From assembly GCA_964563495.1 (NCBI GenBank), contig CAZLYK010000056.1, positions 1 through 30,185 of the forward strand: 30,185 nucleotides of DNA. The letters are read 5' to 3'. The stretch is from CAZLYK01 sp964563495 (GTDB taxonomy: Bacteria; Acidobacteriota; Blastocatellia; RBC074). Below are positions 13,952 to 24,284 of this stretch, in pieces; the first letter of the stretch is position 1; every line of letters starts with the position of its first letter. The position numbers and the translations under genes are program-made. The notes beneath the pieces are model-generated. The model saw only the letters and a program-made list of their open reading frames with translations, searched no databases and had not been told where the DNA came from.

Positions 13952-15679
13952 TTATTTCGCCCGGCGATACTTCAGATATCTGGGTTTCCAGCTCAACTCA
14001 TCGATCCGCTTTTCCAGTTCTTCCGGAGCGATCGTTTCCGCCAATCCCGAGCGCTGGGCTTCGAGGGCGACAGCCCGCGCTACGTGTTTCGAGACGGAGC
14101 GTATCTCCTCAAGCCCAGGAAAGAGCGAAGCGACGGAATCGCGCAGTGCGGGCGAGAGCTCGCTCAAGGCCTTTGCCGAGGCGATGAACATCCGATCTGA
14201 CACCCGGCGTGCGCCGCAGGCGATGACGCCCAGTCCCACGCCCGGAAAGATATAAGCGTTATTGCACTGGCCGATCTTGCGCGGCCGGATGCCGCCGAAA
14301 GCTTCGGGTGGCACGTCCGGGTAGGGGCTGCCGGTGGCGACGATCGCGCGTCCGGTAGTCCATTCGAGCAGTTCCGAGGGTTTCGCTTCGCAGTGCGAGG
14401 TCGGGTTCGAGAGTGGAAAGATGATCGGTCGCGCAATGTAGCGGGCCATCTCCTGAACGATCTCGTAAGTGAAAGCGCCCGGCTGGGCCGAGGTCCCGAT
14501 CAAGACCGTCGGGCGCATGTTTTTGACCACGTCGGCCAATCGGAGATAGCTCCAGTCGGAGACCTGCCATGCGCTGATTCGTTCGAGCGGCTGTGCGTAA
14601 GGACGGCTGAGATCTTCGATATCGGTGCGGCCGGTGTGGATCAGCCCGCCGATGTCGATCAGCCAGAGGTTGGAGATCGCCTGCTGCTCGGTCAGCCCCT
14701 CGTCGACCATGGCCGCGACAATCTGTTCGGCGATGCCCGTGGCCGCCGAGCCGGCCCCGAACATGACGATCTGCTGCCGGCTCAATTTCTCACCGTTGAC
14801 CCTGGCGGCGGTAATCAAAGCGGCCAGCGTCACCGCGCCCGTCCCCTGTATGTCATCGTTGAAAGTGCACAATCGATCACGATAGCGGTCGAGCAACCGG
14901 CGGGCGTTGTGCCGGGCGAAATCCTCCCACTGGAGTATGGCCGTGGGAAAAGTCTCAATCACCGCGTCAATGAACTCCTCAATGAAATCATCGTAATCCT
15001 GCCCGCGCACACGCTCGTTCCGCCAGCCGATATAGAGCGGGTCTTTGAGCAGCTCCTGGTTGTCGGTGCCGATATCCAGAAAGATCGGCAGAGTAGTCGC
15101 CGGGTGAATACCGGCGCAGAGTGTGTAGAGTGACAGTTTGCCTACGGGGATGCCCATCCCGCCGACTCCGAGATCCCCGAGACCGAGGATGCGCTCCCCG
15201 TCGGTCACCACGATGACGGCGATCTCTTTGTTCGGCGCGTTGGCCAGCACCTTTTTGATCTCGCCGCGATGACGATAAGAGATATACAACCCGCGAGGCC
15301 GGCGGTAGATATGGCTGTACATCTGGCTCGCCATCCCGACCACCGGAGTGTAGATGATCGGCATCATCTCGACGATGTGCTCTTCCAAGAGCCGGTAAAA
15401 GAGCGTTTCGTTGCGATCCTGCAGGGACATGAGGAAGATGTAACGCTCGATGTCGGACTTGTAGCGCCGGTAGTTTTCATAATTCCGGGCGAGTTGTTCA
15501 TCGACCGACGAGACATGCGGAGGCAAAAGACCGAGCAGGCCGAACTCGCGCCGCTCCTCATCGCTGAAGGCCATCCCCTTATTGAGGAGCGGATTGTCGA
15601 GCAGTAACTGCCCGCTCAGAAACACTTCGAGGATCTCTTGATCGGCGCTTTCGTCGATGACTTTACGATAGAAACTCAA
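13952..15679 (-). CDS. maeA: NAD-type malic enzyme (oxaloacetate-decarboxylating), paralogue 2
   Basis: This is a 575-residue large malic enzyme with the same set of motifs as its neighbour at 9741-11471: MMPIIYTPVVG, VVTDGERILGLGDLG, LCTFNDDIQGTGAVT, MFGAGSAATG, IIFPLSNPTSHCE. More than half of the residues match the paralogue by eye, with highest conservation in the central catalytic part. The start is a TTG at 15679 preceded by GGGGAGGGG, a strong ribosome site. No ATG is available before conserved sequence. It lies downstream of the quinohemoprotein dehydrogenase on the same strand, separated by a GC-rich hairpin. The two enzymes may differ in cofactor or allosteric control, which cannot be read here. 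Confidence 0.92.
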   Translation of the reverse strand: MSFYRKVIDESADQEILEVFLSGQLLLDNPLLNKGMAFSDEERREFGLLGLLPPHVSSVDEQLARNYENYRRYKSDIERYIFLMSLQDRNETLFYRLLEEHIVEMMPIIYTPVVGMASQMYSHIYRRPRGLYISYRHRGEIKKVLANAPNKEIAVIVVTDGERILGLGDLGVGGMGIPVGKLSLYTLCAGIHPATTLPIFLDIGTDNQELLKDPLYIGWRNERVRGQDYDDFIEEFIDAVIETFPTAILQWEDFARHNARRLLDRYRDRLCTFNDDIQGTGAVTLAALITAARVNGEKLSRQQIVMFGAGSAATGIAEQIVAAMVDEGLTEQQAISNLWLIDIGGLIHTGRTDIEDLSRPYAQPLERISAWQVSDWSYLRLADVVKNMRPTVLIGTSAQPGAFTYEIVQEMARYIARPIIFPLSNPTSHCEAKPSELLEWTTGRAIVATGSPYPDVPPEAFGGIRPRKIGQCNNAYIFPGVGLGVIACGARRVSDRMFIASAKALSELSPALRDSVASLFPGLEEIRSVSKHVARAVALEAQRSGLAETIAPEELEKRIDELSWKPRYLKYRRAK

Positions 15680-15694
15680 ATCCCCTCCCCAATT

Positions 15695-15727
15695 CCGGGA
15701 GTGCGGGCTGCCAGCCCGCGCTCCCGG
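15695..15727. repeat. GC-rich hairpin between dehydrogenase and malic enzyme 2
   Basis: The arms 15695-15710 and 15712-15727 pair with one G-T mismatch (CCGGGAGTGCGGGCTG against CAGCCCGCGCTCCCGG). It lies 6 nt downstream of the minus-strand dehydrogenase stop. It could reduce read-through into malic enzyme 2, but there is no T-run, and it may instead be a third intergenic repeat type. Confidence 0.7.
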
Positions 15728-15733
15728 ATTATT

Positions 15734-17803
<2,070 letters not shown>

Positions 17804-17825
17804 AGAAAACCCTCCATTTGATCAG

Positions 17826-17897
17826 AGGATGAACAAGATCTTTGCAGGATCAAACAAGATATGTCATGTTCGGTCCGGCCAAGGTCTTGTTCATCCT
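17826..17897. repeat. AGGATT-type inverted repeat in divergent promoter region
   Basis: The arms 17826-17842 and 17881-17897 pair with one mismatch (AGGATGAACAAGATCTT against AAGGTCTTGTTCATCCT). The interior AACAAGATATGTCATGTT repeats the central palindrome of the other copies. It sits between the dehydrogenase start (minus) and the Spy-like gene (plus), so here the element is in a promoter rather than a terminator position. Confidence 0.75.
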
Positions 17898-18030
17898 GTC
17901 GATAAAACAAATTTATGCCGAGGCCGCAGAGTTTATCTTCTTTTTCAATCCGCGGGAACGATCGATTATTATCTTGAAAGATGATTAACCGCAACTCGGT
18001 GATCAAACAATCCGGTTTGGAGAGAAAACC

Positions 18031-18633
18031 ATGAACAGAAAGCTCAATTTCGTGACCCTGTTTTTATTGTCTCTGGCGCTGGGGGCGTTCCAGCTTGCCG
18101 GCGCACAAATAGCGCAGCGCCAGCCGCCTCCTCCGCCTCCTCCCGATCCGCTTGGAATGTTGAGGCACGCGCTCAAGGGTGCCGGCGCACCTGATCTGAC
18201 TTCTCAGCAGGAAGACCAGTTGATCTCGCTGATCAAGCAGTTCCGCGAAGCCAATAAACCGGCCGGACCTGACGAAGCGCTGAGAGACGCTCATCAGGCA
18301 TATGAGGCAGCCATTTTGGCCGGCAACAGCGGAGCGGCAAACGCGGCAGCCCAGACCATCGCCAACAAGGTCGCAGCCGTAACCGGCGCCAGGCTACAGG
18401 CGGAGGCGGGCTTCAAGATTCAGGCTCTGGCCATCCTGCGCTCGAATGAGCAGCAATATCATGCTCTGGTTCAGCACATCGGTACTCAGGGCATCTCGCA
18501 TATTTTGGGAGCCATGGCAGGCGGCCCGGGGCCGCACGGTCCGGGTGGCCCGGGTGGCCCCGGCGGTCCTCCTCCTGCCGGCCCGCCCAATGGACCCGGC
18601 ATGCAGCGCATGGGCGGGAGAGGCATCGGCTAA
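18031..18633 (+). CDS. Exported Spy/CpxP-like protein with Gly-Pro-rich tail
   Basis: This 200-residue protein has a signal peptide (MNRKLNFVTLFLLSLALGAFQLAGAQ), a short poly-proline run, then a helical middle starting LTSQQEDQLISLIKQFREA, which fits the LTxxQ-type motif of periplasmic Spy/CpxP proteins. The final 40 or so residues are Gly/Pro-rich (GGPGPHGPGGPGGPGG) and probably disordered. Family members are small periplasmic chaperones or metal and stress sensors. That link is weak because it rests on one motif and helix content. The ATG at 18031 has a TTTGGAGAG ribosome site. It is the first gene of a plus-strand run and is divergent from the quinohemoprotein dehydrogenase. Confidence 0.75.
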   Translation: MNRKLNFVTLFLLSLALGAFQLAGAQIAQRQPPPPPPPDPLGMLRHALKGAGAPDLTSQQEDQLISLIKQFREANKPAGPDEALRDAHQAYEAAILAGNSGAANAAAQTIANKVAAVTGARLQAEAGFKIQALAILRSNEQQYHALVQHIGTQGISHILGAMAGGPGPHGPGGPGGPGGPPPAGPPNGPGMQRMGGRGIG

Positions 18634-18649
18634 GTCCCAACCATAACCC

Positions 18650-19765
18650 ATGGCCACATCGAATGACACATCGGCGATTCGCCCCGGCGAAGATTTGAAC
18701 TGGGAATCGCTCGAAAATTATCTGCGTGAACAATTACCCGGAAAGATTGGCGGCGAGATTCCGGACGCCGGCGCCAAATTTGAAGTCGAGCAATTTCCCG
18801 GCGGGCATTCAAATCTGACCTATTGTCTTCGCTTTGGCGAGCGGGAGTTTGTCATGCGCCGGCCGCCTTTCGGGCCGGTCGCGCCGACGGCCCACGACAT
18901 GCCGCGCGAGTATCGCCTGCTCGAGGCGATCCATCCGCACTTCCCCCTGGCGCCGAAACCTTATCTGCTGTGCGAGGATACAACCGTGATCGGCGCGCCC
19001 TTCTATGTCATGGAACGCCGCCGTGGAATCGTCGTCAGGCAGAGCGTCCCGCCCGAGATCGGCGAGGACATGGGGCTTCGCCATCGGATCAGCGAAAGCC
19101 TGGTCGATACGCTCGCCAGCCTCCACGAGGTTGATATTCAATCGAGCGGTCTGATCAAGATCGGCAAGCCCGCCGGCTTTGTCAAAAGACAAGTCGAGGG
19201 TTGGGCCGGCCGCTGGGAAAGATCCAAGACGTCCGAACTGAGAGAAATGACCGAGGTCGCCGGATGGCTGATCGAGCGGCTTCCGCCCGATTCCGAGCGC
19301 CCGACACTGGTCCATAACGATTACAAGCTCGACAACGTCATGCTCGATCCCGCTGACCCGGCGCGCGTGGTGGCGATCCTGGACTGGGAGATGTGCACGG
19401 TCGGAGATCCGCTGATCGATTTGGGATTGCTGCTCTGTTACTGGCCGCAGGCCGATGACCCGGAGATCTTCGCCGGTTCGCTCAGAAGCGTGACCACGCT
19501 GCCCGGATGGATGACCCGGTCGGAGATCATCGCGCGCTACGCCAAACGCTCGGGGCGCGACCTCTCGAATATTTCCTACTATCACACTTTCGCCGTCTTC
19601 AAGCTGGCGGTCGTCATCCAGCAGATCTATTATCGTTATCACGTCGGCCAGACGAGCGACCGGCGGTTTGCCGATTTCGACCAGCGCGTCGAGGCCCTCG
19701 CCGGAATGGCTTATTCGATGATTGAGGGGGAAATAGAAAGGATTGAACGAGACGGGTTTTCATAA
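18650..19765 (+). CDS. Phosphotransferase-family protein (APH / ACAD10-11 kinase-like)
   Basis: This 371-residue cytoplasmic protein has an aminoglycoside-phosphotransferase fold: a nucleotide-loop region FPGGHSNLTYCL, the lysine-strand equivalent FVMRRPP, the catalytic loop LVHNDYKLDNVM and the metal-binding AILDWEMCTVGDPLIDLG. This set matches the subgroup resembling the kinase domain of ACAD10/11, which phosphorylates 4-hydroxy-acyl-CoA. A true antibiotic-resistance role is unlikely. The ATG at 18650 lies 16 nt after the previous gene. The last codons (EIERIERDGFS) are encoded by a stretch resembling a degenerate AGGATT repeat. The substrate is not visible. Confidence 0.85.
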   Translation: MATSNDTSAIRPGEDLNWESLENYLREQLPGKIGGEIPDAGAKFEVEQFPGGHSNLTYCLRFGEREFVMRRPPFGPVAPTAHDMPREYRLLEAIHPHFPLAPKPYLLCEDTTVIGAPFYVMERRRGIVVRQSVPPEIGEDMGLRHRISESLVDTLASLHEVDIQSSGLIKIGKPAGFVKRQVEGWAGRWERSKTSELREMTEVAGWLIERLPPDSERPTLVHNDYKLDNVMLDPADPARVVAILDWEMCTVGDPLIDLGLLLCYWPQADDPEIFAGSLRSVTTLPGWMTRSEIIARYAKRSGRDLSNISYYHTFAVFKLAVVIQQIYYRYHVGQTSDRRFADFDQRVEALAGMAYSMIEGEIERIERDGFS

Positions 19766-19769
19766 TTCC

Positions 19770-20225
19770 ATGGCGATCAAGTCCGACCGGTCACCTGCTT
19801 CGCAACTATTGAAGGCGATTCTCGCCAAATCGGTGATCGAGATCCTGCTCGTCTGCGCGGTCGTGACTATGGCGGCCTTCTCAAATTTCAGCCCGCTGCT
19901 GCGCGGAGCAATCGACCTGGCCGATCAAAACCGAGTCGCCGGCTGGGTCCACGATCCGCTCTCCCCGGAAGAGGCGATCGAGGTTCAGCTGTTTATCGAC
20001 GGCCGGTTTGTAGCCTCGACGATAGCCGATCAGCGGCGCGATGACCTGGTCCGGGCGAAAGCCACGACCAAACCCGATCACGGCTTCGCCTTCGAGATCG
20101 GCGGCCTCAAACTCGACCATGGCTTGCATTCAGCCCAGGTTTATGCGGTGCGCTCCGCCGCCGGGTCAAGCAAGGCGCTTCTCCCGATCTCGAAAAACCC
20201 GCTGGCCTTTCACATCGCCCGATAA
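19770..20225 (+). CDS. Small membrane-anchored protein with a beta-sandwich-like domain
   Basis: This 151-residue protein of unknown function has an N-terminal membrane anchor (VIEILLVCAVVTMAAF). It is followed by one domain with the pattern 'GAIDLADQNRVAGWVHDPLSP', a valine-rich strand EVQLFIDGRFV, an A-D-x-R-R-D-D-L motif and HGFAFEI ... LHSAQVYAV. This pattern recurs in many secreted or surface proteins as a small beta-sandwich, but I cannot name its ligand. I chose the ATG at 19770, since an upstream in-frame TTG at 19743 would overlap the previous gene and has a poorly spaced ribosome site. It follows the phosphotransferase gene by 4 nt, so co-expression is likely. Confidence 0.65.
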   Translation: MAIKSDRSPASQLLKAILAKSVIEILLVCAVVTMAAFSNFSPLLRGAIDLADQNRVAGWVHDPLSPEEAIEVQLFIDGRFVASTIADQRRDDLVRAKATTKPDHGFAFEIGGLKLDHGLHSAQVYAVRSAAGSSKALLPISKNPLAFHIAR

Positions 20226-20365
20226 AAATCTGAGACGCATCTTGAAGCCTGCAGCACGCAGTAGTAGCATAGCCCTGGTAATACCAAATAACATCCGCGC
20301 TACTCGAATGCGCCTCTCGACCCAAAATCAATGTAAACAACATTTTCAGTGACAAGAGGTTGGCT

Positions 20366-22900
20366 ATGGCTCCGCTCTCACCAGGCACAAAATTTTCACA
20401 TTACCGGATCATCGAGCAGCTTGGTCAGGGCGGGCAGGCGACGGCCTACAAGGCCGAAGACACGCGGCTCGATCGACTGGTTGTGATCAAGACCCTGCTC
20501 CCCGAACAGGCCGTCAGCGAGAGCGCCCGGCAGCGGTTCGAGCGCGAGGCGCGACTGGCTTCGGCGCTCGATCATCCGAACATCTGCGCGATCTACGATG
20601 TCGGCGAGAACGATGGGGCAAATTACATGGTCATGCCGTTTATCGAGGGGCGGACGCTCAAAGAGGTCATCTCGAAACAACCGCTCGAAATTCTGAGTGC
20701 GCTTTCGATCGCGATTCAGGTGGCCGATGCGATCGCGGCGGCGCACGCGCGAGGGATCGCCCATCGAGACATCAAGCCGACCAACATCATCGTCAATGAT
20801 CAGGGCCAGGTGAAGGTTCTGGATTTCGGCCTGGCGAAGATGGTCGGCGACGATCGGGACAAAAAGGTCAACCACGAAAAATCGGTGACTGAAATCGGCG
20901 TGCCGTATGGAACGTTGGGGTACAGCTCGCCTGAACAGGCGGCGGGTGAACAGGTCGATCACCGGACGGATATCTTCAGCCTCGGCGTGGTGCTTTACGA
21001 AATGGTCACCGGCGTGCTGCCTTTCACCGGCCGCCACCGGATTGAAATTCTGCACTCCGTCATCAACGACGAGGCCGAGCCGGCAAGGGATCTTAATCCA
21101 CAAGTTCCGCTGGAGTTGGAGTCGATCATCAAACGGGCCATGGCCAAAAGGCCGAAAGATCGTTACCCGACGATGGCTCAGATGCGCGAAGAACTGAAGA
21201 ACCTCATGCGCGTTCTCTCGCAGGAGACCGGCATCGTGCCGACCGAAGCTTCGGCGACGCTGATTGCTCCGCAACGGGCGCGCAATTCCTGGCGCCTGAC
21301 CGGAGCGCTGGGGCGTGTCTTCGGCGGCAGAGTGCTCGGCCGGCTCCGCAACAGCCAGGCGCCCAACCGCGGCGCGACCGGGACCCTGGCCTCCAGACCG
21401 GATCAATCCTCGCCTTCCGGGCAGATTGGGCTGAACAGCCTCAACAGCAGCGCCGGAGCTTCGACTCCCAGACCGCCGACCTGGGGCAGTGAGAACAAGC
21501 AGACCATCGCCGTGCTGCCGTTCAAAAACCTCTCGGGCAAGGCCAAGGACAATTTTTACGAATTCTCTCTGGCTGACGGGATCATCACCGAACTGGCGAA
21601 CCTGCGGTCGCTGGTCGTTCGCCCGTCTCAGTACATCGCACAGTACACGGGAATGAAGATCGACCCGCGCCAGGTGGGCGAGGACCTGGCCGTCAACTCG
21701 GTGCTCACCGGCAGCTTCATCAAATCGCCGGAGCGTTTTCGAGTGACCACCCAGCTGATCAAGACCTTCACCGGCGAGATCATCTGGAGCGAGAAGATAG
21801 ACATCGATGCCAAGGATCTGATCACGATTCAGGACACCATCGCCGAGCGCGTCATCGCCGGCCTCAAGCTCAAGCTGACCGAAGAGGAACAGGAGAAGAT
21901 CGTCAAGCCTCTGACCGGCAATCCGGAAGCATACGAGTACTTTCTGCGCGGTCGCGATCTGCTCTTCCAGTATATGTCGCACAGCTTCGACGATCGTGAT
22001 CTCGATCAGGCGATCGAGATGTTCAAGCATGCGATCAGGCTGGACCCGAACTTTGCCCGCGCCCACTACACGCTCGGCCGCTGCTACGTCCATCACGGGC
22101 AGGGATACGGCGGCCACCTCTATTATGAGCTGGCCGAAAAATCGCTCCGGCGCGCGCTCGAGCTCGACCCCGAGATCCCCGGCGCCTGGCTCCAGATGGT
22201 CTATGTCTACCTCCACCGCGGCGAGAAAGACAAGGCGCTCGCCACGCTCGCCGATGTCCGCCGCAAGGCGCCGAACGATCCGACCGTCTTCATCATTGCG
22301 GGCATGCTCTATCGCCTCAACGGGCTCTACGACAAGGCGCTCAGGCAATACGACAAACTGCTCGAGCTCAATCCCAACGACATAGTCATCGCCAGCTATA
22401 ACCGGGGCCGGATTTACACCTATCGCCACGAATATGAAAAGGCGATCGAGGAGTTCGAGAAAGCACGGGCGGTCGAACCCGAACACCCGCTGATCAAGAC
22501 CTTCCTCGCGCTGACCTATTACAACCAGGGCAAAATCGATCAATGCCAGGCCATGGTTGAAGAGGTGCTCAGCCAACACCCGCACTTCGATGCGCTGCAG
22601 ATCCTCCTCGCCTGGTGTTACAGCAAGCGTGACGAGCATGAAAAAGCGCGGGCCTTGATCACCGAGAATGTCAAGGAGGTCGCGGCCGCCGATCACGACG
22701 TGGCGATCTGGCTCGCCTCGTTTTACGCGATGGAGAATATGCGCGATGAAGCGGTCGAATGGGTCAAACGCGCGATCGGTCTCGGCAATGAGAACTATCC
22801 GCTCTTCGCCGACAACAACCGGCTCGACAACCTGCGCTGCGATCTGCGATTCATCGACCTCATGATCGATCTGAAAAAGAAATGGGAGGAAAGGAGATGA
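20366..22900 (+). CDS. Ser/Thr protein kinase with TolB-like domain and TPR repeats
   Basis: This is an 844-residue cytoplasmic regulator. The N-terminal PknB-type kinase has the glycine loop GQGGQATAYKA (about 19-29), VVIK lysine (about 42), HRDIKPTN (133-140), DFGLAK (about 153-158) and the GTLGYSSPEQ activation segment, so all catalytic residues are present. A low-complexity linker (about 285-375) leads to a TolB/FlgO-like domain starting IAVLPFKNLSG (about 380-510), then eight or so TPR helices to the end. There is no transmembrane segment, unlike PknB itself. This layout is common in acidobacteria, and targets are unknown. I chose the ATG at 20366, with AGAGG 6 nt upstream. mgtE follows after 3 nt, implying translational coupling. 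Confidence 0.92.
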   Translation: MAPLSPGTKFSHYRIIEQLGQGGQATAYKAEDTRLDRLVVIKTLLPEQAVSESARQRFEREARLASALDHPNICAIYDVGENDGANYMVMPFIEGRTLKEVISKQPLEILSALSIAIQVADAIAAAHARGIAHRDIKPTNIIVNDQGQVKVLDFGLAKMVGDDRDKKVNHEKSVTEIGVPYGTLGYSSPEQAAGEQVDHRTDIFSLGVVLYEMVTGVLPFTGRHRIEILHSVINDEAEPARDLNPQVPLELESIIKRAMAKRPKDRYPTMAQMREELKNLMRVLSQETGIVPTEASATLIAPQRARNSWRLTGALGRVFGGRVLGRLRNSQAPNRGATGTLASRPDQSSPSGQIGLNSLNSSAGASTPRPPTWGSENKQTIAVLPFKNLSGKAKDNFYEFSLADGIITELANLRSLVVRPSQYIAQYTGMKIDPRQVGEDLAVNSVLTGSFIKSPERFRVTTQLIKTFTGEIIWSEKIDIDAKDLITIQDTIAERVIAGLKLKLTEEEQEKIVKPLTGNPEAYEYFLRGRDLLFQYMSHSFDDRDLDQAIEMFKHAIRLDPNFARAHYTLGRCYVHHGQGYGGHLYYELAEKSLRRALELDPEIPGAWLQMVYVYLHRGEKDKALATLADVRRKAPNDPTVFIIAGMLYRLNGLYDKALRQYDKLLELNPNDIVIASYNRGRIYTYRHEYEKAIEEFEKARAVEPEHPLIKTFLALTYYNQGKIDQCQAMVEEVLSQHPHFDALQILLAWCYSKRDEHEKARALITENVKEVAAADHDVAIWLASFYAMENMRDEAVEWVKRAIGLGNENYPLFADNNRLDNLRCDLRFIDLMIDLKKKWEERR

Positions 22901-22903
22901 CGA

Positions 22904-24262
22904 ATGCCGACTCTGGAGGATCTGCGCGATCGCATCAATCTCCGCCTTGAAGACAGCTTCGTCGGAATCAGCCAACAGGTCGCTGACCTGGCGGCCGAAG
23001 ACCTGGTCGAGTTGATCAACCAATTGAAGCTGATCGAAGCTTCAGCCGTGCTGACCATGCTGCCCCATTCGCGGGCGATCGAATTATTCGATCAGCCGAC
23101 CATGACCCGCCGCGGCGCGATCCTCGAAAAGCTTGAACCCGGCCGGGCAGCGCAGATTATCGAAGGGCTCTCCGCAGACGAACGCACCGATATTATCCAA
23201 CAGATGGGGCTGACCGAGCGACGCCGCGTGCTCACCAGGGTGAGCAATGAGGTCAAAACCGAGCTCGAACACCTCCTCCAATATGACGAGCATACGGCCG
23301 GCGGCATCATGACCACCGAGTATGTGCGGCTCGATCCATCCATGACCGTCGGAGACGCGCTCAAACACATTCGTCTGGTCGCTCGCGAAAAAGAGTCGAT
23401 CTACGCCTGCTATGTGATTGAACCCGTAACCGGCCGGCTGCTCGGGGCGGTCTCGCTGCGCGATCTGGTCATGGCCGAGATGAGCCAGCCCGTGACCGAG
23501 GTCATGCGGCGTAAACCGGTGACCGTTTACGCCGGCGATGATCAGGAGACCGTCGCTCAAAAAATCGCCAAGTATAATCTGCTGGCGGTGCCGGTGATAG
23601 CCGGGGACGGAAGCATCGTCGGGTTCGTGACGGTCGACGATGTGATCGACGTCATGATCGAAGAGCAAACGGAAGACATACTGCGCATGGCGGCGGTTGA
23701 ACCGGGCGCCCTCGATAAACCGTATTTTGACAATCCGATCTTCCGGGTAGTGCGCAAACGCATCGGCTGGCTGCTCTTTCTCTTCGTCGCCGGGACCCTG
23801 ACCAGCAAGGTGCTGCACAGCTTCGAAGTCGAGCTCGCCGCCGTCGTCGCTCTCAACTTCTTCGTTCCGCTGCTCATCGGCACCGGCGGCAACGCCGGCG
23901 CGCAGACCGTCATGACCATAATTCGCAGCCTCTCGCTGGGGGAGATCGGCGTCAAACACGCCTGGCGCGTCGCCATTCGCGAAGCCACCACCGGGATGAT
24001 GGTCGGCCTGCTCATCGGCACGGTCGCCTTCGGACAAGCCTATTGGATCACCCACGATCTCAAACTGGCGGTGACTATTGCAGTCACCATCCTCGCCATC
24101 TGCACATGGTCGACCACGGTCGGCTCGATCGTGCCGATCGCTGCCCATCGATTCGGCGTCGACCCGGCGGTCCTCTCTGCTCCGCTGATTACCACTTTGG
24201 TTGACGCCACCGGTCTGCTAATTTATCTGACGATCGCGAAACTGATTCTCGATCAGATTTGA
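22904..24262 (+). CDS. mgtE: MgtE magnesium transporter
   Basis: This is a 452-residue Mg2+ channel/transporter. The N-terminal superhelical MgtE_N domain (about 30-130) is followed by a CBS pair (about 135-255, starting at TAGGIMTTEYV), a connecting helix, and five hydrophobic segments from about 285 to the end. The pore-region signature TGTGGNAGAQTVMTIIRSLSLGEI and the late aspartate in TTLVDATGLLIYL match MgtE, where they form the ion path. The N and CBS domains close the pore at high internal Mg2+. The ATG at 22904 has AAGGAG 7-8 nt upstream and lies 3 nt after the kinase gene. I saw no riboswitch in front, which fits expression from the kinase promoter. The TGA stop is followed in frame by TAG of a repeat remnant. 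Confidence 0.93.
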   Translation: MPTLEDLRDRINLRLEDSFVGISQQVADLAAEDLVELINQLKLIEASAVLTMLPHSRAIELFDQPTMTRRGAILEKLEPGRAAQIIEGLSADERTDIIQQMGLTERRRVLTRVSNEVKTELEHLLQYDEHTAGGIMTTEYVRLDPSMTVGDALKHIRLVAREKESIYACYVIEPVTGRLLGAVSLRDLVMAEMSQPVTEVMRRKPVTVYAGDDQETVAQKIAKYNLLAVPVIAGDGSIVGFVTVDDVIDVMIEEQTEDILRMAAVEPGALDKPYFDNPIFRVVRKRIGWLLFLFVAGTLTSKVLHSFEVELAAVVALNFFVPLLIGTGGNAGAQTVMTIIRSLSLGEIGVKHAWRVAIREATTGMMVGLLIGTVAFGQAYWITHDLKLAVTIAVTILAICTWSTTVGSIVPIAAHRFGVDPAVLSAPLITTLVDATGLLIYLTIAKLILDQI

Positions 24263-24282
24263 TAGACAGGATGCTTGATTAA
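24260..24282. repeat. Degenerate AGGATT-type repeat at mgtE stop
   Basis: TGATAGACAGGATGCTTGATT contains the mgtE TGA stop directly followed by the repeat's TAGACAGGAT. Only one worn arm remains, just before the peroxidase start. Confidence 0.5.
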
Positions 24283-24284
24283 AC

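Noticed and set aside
18650..19765. Aminoglycoside resistance gene
   Set aside because: The fold matches, but the DWEMCTVGDPLIDLG block is that of the ACAD10/11-like metabolic subgroup.
20396..23023. Very long open frame (875 codons) on the minus strand opposite the kinase
   Set aside because: It is a mirror of the kinase gene caused by codon bias in GC-rich DNA. It has no recognisable domain, while the plus strand has every kinase motif.
23084..24148. 354-codon minus-strand frame opposite mgtE
   Set aside because: Low-complexity, histidine- and aspartate-rich translation typical of antisense frames. MgtE motifs on the plus strand explain the region.
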